Shown piece by piece: positions 5,454 to 6,689 of a stretch of DNA of 6,689 nucleotides (position 1 is the stretch's first letter; each line of letters opens with the position of its first letter). Location of the stretch: positions 1 to 6,689 of the forward strand of contig CANKNP010000288.1 of NCBI GenBank assembly GCA_947483545.1, read 5' to 3'. A program made the position numbers and the translations under genes. The stretch comes from Deltaproteobacteria bacterium. Its GTDB lineage: Bacteria > Myxococcota > UBA796 > SXON01. The notes beneath the pieces are model-generated. The model was not told the origin of the DNA. It saw nothing but the letters and a program-made list of their open reading frames with translations, and did not search any database.

Positions 5454-6050
5454 ATGAACCCTTGGATCCTGCCTATCGGCCTCGCCAACGCCTCCGATGG
5501 GGGAGCGCACGAGGGCGCGACCCACGGCGGCGACCACGCCGTCGATATTCCCTGGCACAGCCTCGTGATCGGAACGATCAACCTGTCGCTTTTCCTGGTC
5601 ATCCTGTACGCGGTGGCGCGCAAGCCCATCGCTGCGGCGATCTCCGGCCGGGCGATGGCGATTCGCAGCGGGCTCGATGAAGCCGCGCGGGTCCAGGCCG
5701 AGGCCAAGGCCCGGTTCGACGCCGTCGAGGTCCGACTCGCCGCATTGGACGCCGAGATGGAGGAGATGCGGGTGGACGCCCGCGAAGACGCCGCCCGCGA
5801 GAGCGCGACGCTGAAGGACCGCGGCGAGGCCGAGGCGCTCCGCATCCGGGAAGCCGCCGCCCGCGCCATCCGGGAGGAGTCCGCCCGTGCTCGGGCAGAG
5901 ATCCGCGGAGAAGCCGTACAGATTGCCGTCGCCCTCGCCCGGGAGACCCTCGCCAGGAACCTGTCGCAAGCCGACCAGGAGCGGCTGGCCCGCGAATTCC
6001 TCGCCGCCGTGGACGCCGACAAGCCCGCCCGAACCGGAGTGTCCGAATGA
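5454..6050 (+). CDS. atpF: ATP synthase F0 subunit b
   Basis: 198-residue b subunit, partner of b' in the peripheral stalk. A 36-residue leader rich in Gly and His (GGAHEGATHGGDH at 16-28) precedes the membrane helix (about 37-55, LVIGTINLSLFLVILYAVA), the RKPI junction (56-59) and a long coiled-coil helix of heptad-like Ala/Glu/Arg sequence (about 70-185). The stalk binds delta and the alpha subunits at its far end. Extended N-termini before the helix occur in deltaproteobacterial b subunits, but here no ordinary signal peptide is evident. GGAGG lies 5 nt before the ATG and is within the end of the b' gene, so translation is probably coupled. The ATG follows the b' stop with no spacer, and its last codons overlap atpH by ATGA. 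Confidence 0.9.
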   Translation: MNPWILPIGLANASDGGAHEGATHGGDHAVDIPWHSLVIGTINLSLFLVILYAVARKPIAAAISGRAMAIRSGLDEAARVQAEAKARFDAVEVRLAALDAEMEEMRVDAREDAARESATLKDRGEAEALRIREAAARAIREESARARAEIRGEAVQIAVALARETLARNLSQADQERLAREFLAAVDADKPARTGVSE

Positions 6051-6601
6051 CCGAAGGCTCTGTCTCCCGCCGTTATGCCAAGGCCCTGCTCGAGATCGCG
6101 CAGGAGTCTCACGCGGTCGACCGGTTCGGCAACGACCTGGAGAAGTTCTGGCGCGTCGCCTCGTTGGAGGGCAACCTCCTCGGGAACGCGCTCTCGAACC
6201 CCGTGTTCACGCTCCCTGAGCGCAAGCTCGTGCTGGAGCGTGTGCTCCCCGGCTTGGGCCTGGACAGCACCGTCGCGAACTTCCTGCGGTTGTTGCTTGA
6301 TAAGCGCCGCATGGATGGCCTTGAGGGCATCGTTCGCGAGTACCGCGCGTTCGCCGACACCGAGGCGAACCGGGTGCGCGCGACCGTGAGCACCGCCACC
6401 AGCCTGGATCCCGCTGGCCGCGAGCGCGTCCAGCGCGCCTTGGAGATCGCCACCGGCAAGTCCGTGGTGCTCGACGCAAAGGTCGATTCCACGCTGATCG
6501 GCGGCATGGTCGCCCAGGTCGGCAGCCGCGTCTACGACGCCTCGATCCGCTCCCGCCTCGAGCGCTTGAACCTCCTCCTCTCTGATCCCGCTCGCGCTTA
6601 G
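6047..6601 (+). CDS. atpH: ATP synthase F1 subunit delta
   Basis: 184 residues, the usual size for bacterial delta (OSCP homologue), which sits on top of F1 and joins it to the b/b' stalk. The N-terminal helical domain begins SVSRRYAKALLEIA (5-18), the standard opening of the family, and includes NPVFTLPERKLVLERVL (51-67). The C-terminal region carries the family signature at about 146-160 (VDSTLIGGMVAQVGS), followed by RVYDASIRSRLERL. The start ATG overlaps the stop of atpF (ATGA at 6047-6050), indicating translational coupling. No missing part is seen. Confidence 0.96.
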   Translation: MTEGSVSRRYAKALLEIAQESHAVDRFGNDLEKFWRVASLEGNLLGNALSNPVFTLPERKLVLERVLPGLGLDSTVANFLRLLLDKRRMDGLEGIVREYRAFADTEANRVRATVSTATSLDPAGRERVQRALEIATGKSVVLDAKVDSTLIGGMVAQVGSRVYDASIRSRLERLNLLLSDPARA

Positions 6602-6641
6602 GCCCGAGCCACTCGCCCCTTCGAACCCCAGGAAGATCACC

Positions 6642-6689
6642 ATGGACATCCGCGCCGAAGAGATCAGCCAGATCCTCAAGCAGCAGATC
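6642..6689 (+). CDS. atpA: ATP synthase F1 subunit alpha (partial, N-terminus only)
   Basis: First 16 codons of the alpha subunit, MDIRAEEISQILKQQI, which match the highly conserved AtpA N-terminus (the segment that contacts delta at the top of F1). AGGA at 6630-6633 lies 8 nt before the ATG. It begins 40 nt after the atpH stop and is cut by the right edge. From known operons the expected genes beyond are the rest of atpA, then atpG, atpD and atpC, none of which is visible. Confidence 0.93.
   Translation, partial: MDIRAEEISQILKQQI

Noticed and set aside
4938..5969. Minus-strand frame of 343 codons over the b' and b genes
   Set aside because: Antisense shadow of the ATP synthase genes, with no domain or sensible start context.
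5420..6679. Long minus-strand frame (419 codons) over the atp genes
   Set aside because: It is Ala/Arg/Ser-rich, matches no family I know, and is antisense to atpF and atpH, which are certain.

Overview
This is a high-GC bacterial window. The best phylogenetic hint is a C-terminal Cys/Gly-rich, hydrophobic, Arg-Arg-Arg tail on one predicted surface protein, resembling the MYXO-CTERM sorting signal. A second hint is an F1 operon that begins with paired b'/b subunit genes and has no atpB or atpE directly upstream. Together these suggest a myxobacterium-like (Myxococcota / former Deltaproteobacteria) genome. This is inferred from sequence features alone; no database search was run.

Layout. (1) Positions 1-1126, minus strand: a MATE-family multidrug/Na+ antiporter, cut off by the left edge. 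(2) Positions 1127-1415: a compact region that looks regulatory. It holds a 29-codon minus-strand small ORF with a good Shine-Dalgarno, a dyad just upstream of it, and several short hairpins between it and the MATE start, some of them mutually exclusive. (3) Positions 1416-2213, plus strand: a predicted Ig-like surface protein with the MYXO-CTERM-like tail. It has no visible signal peptide and carries an odd 39-residue extension beyond the Arg cluster, and a strong hairpin begins exactly where the protein would be expected to end. (4) Positions 2263-4074, minus strand: a polytopic membrane protein of about 603 residues resembling GT-C-fold glycosyltransferases, probably starting at TTG. (5) Positions 4087-6689, plus strand: a predicted lipoprotein gene of unknown function, then ATP synthase genes for b', b, delta and the first 16 codons of alpha.

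How the genes work together. b' and b form the peripheral stalk, delta caps it, and alpha is part of the catalytic hexamer. The gene junctions (26 nt, 0 nt, a 4-nt overlap, 40 nt) indicate one co-transcribed unit in which the lipoprotein gene is the first cistron. That makes the lipoprotein the most interesting unknown here: a candidate envelope partner of, or passenger with, the ATP synthase. The lipoprotein and the membrane-protein gene are divergent with only 12 bp between start codons, so their expression signals must overlap each other's coding DNA.

No tRNA, rRNA, CRISPR array, insertion sequence or phage gene was seen. Nothing here is demonstrably a new system. The best candidates for follow-up are the structured MATE leader with its small ORF, and the lipoprotein-ATP synthase linkage.
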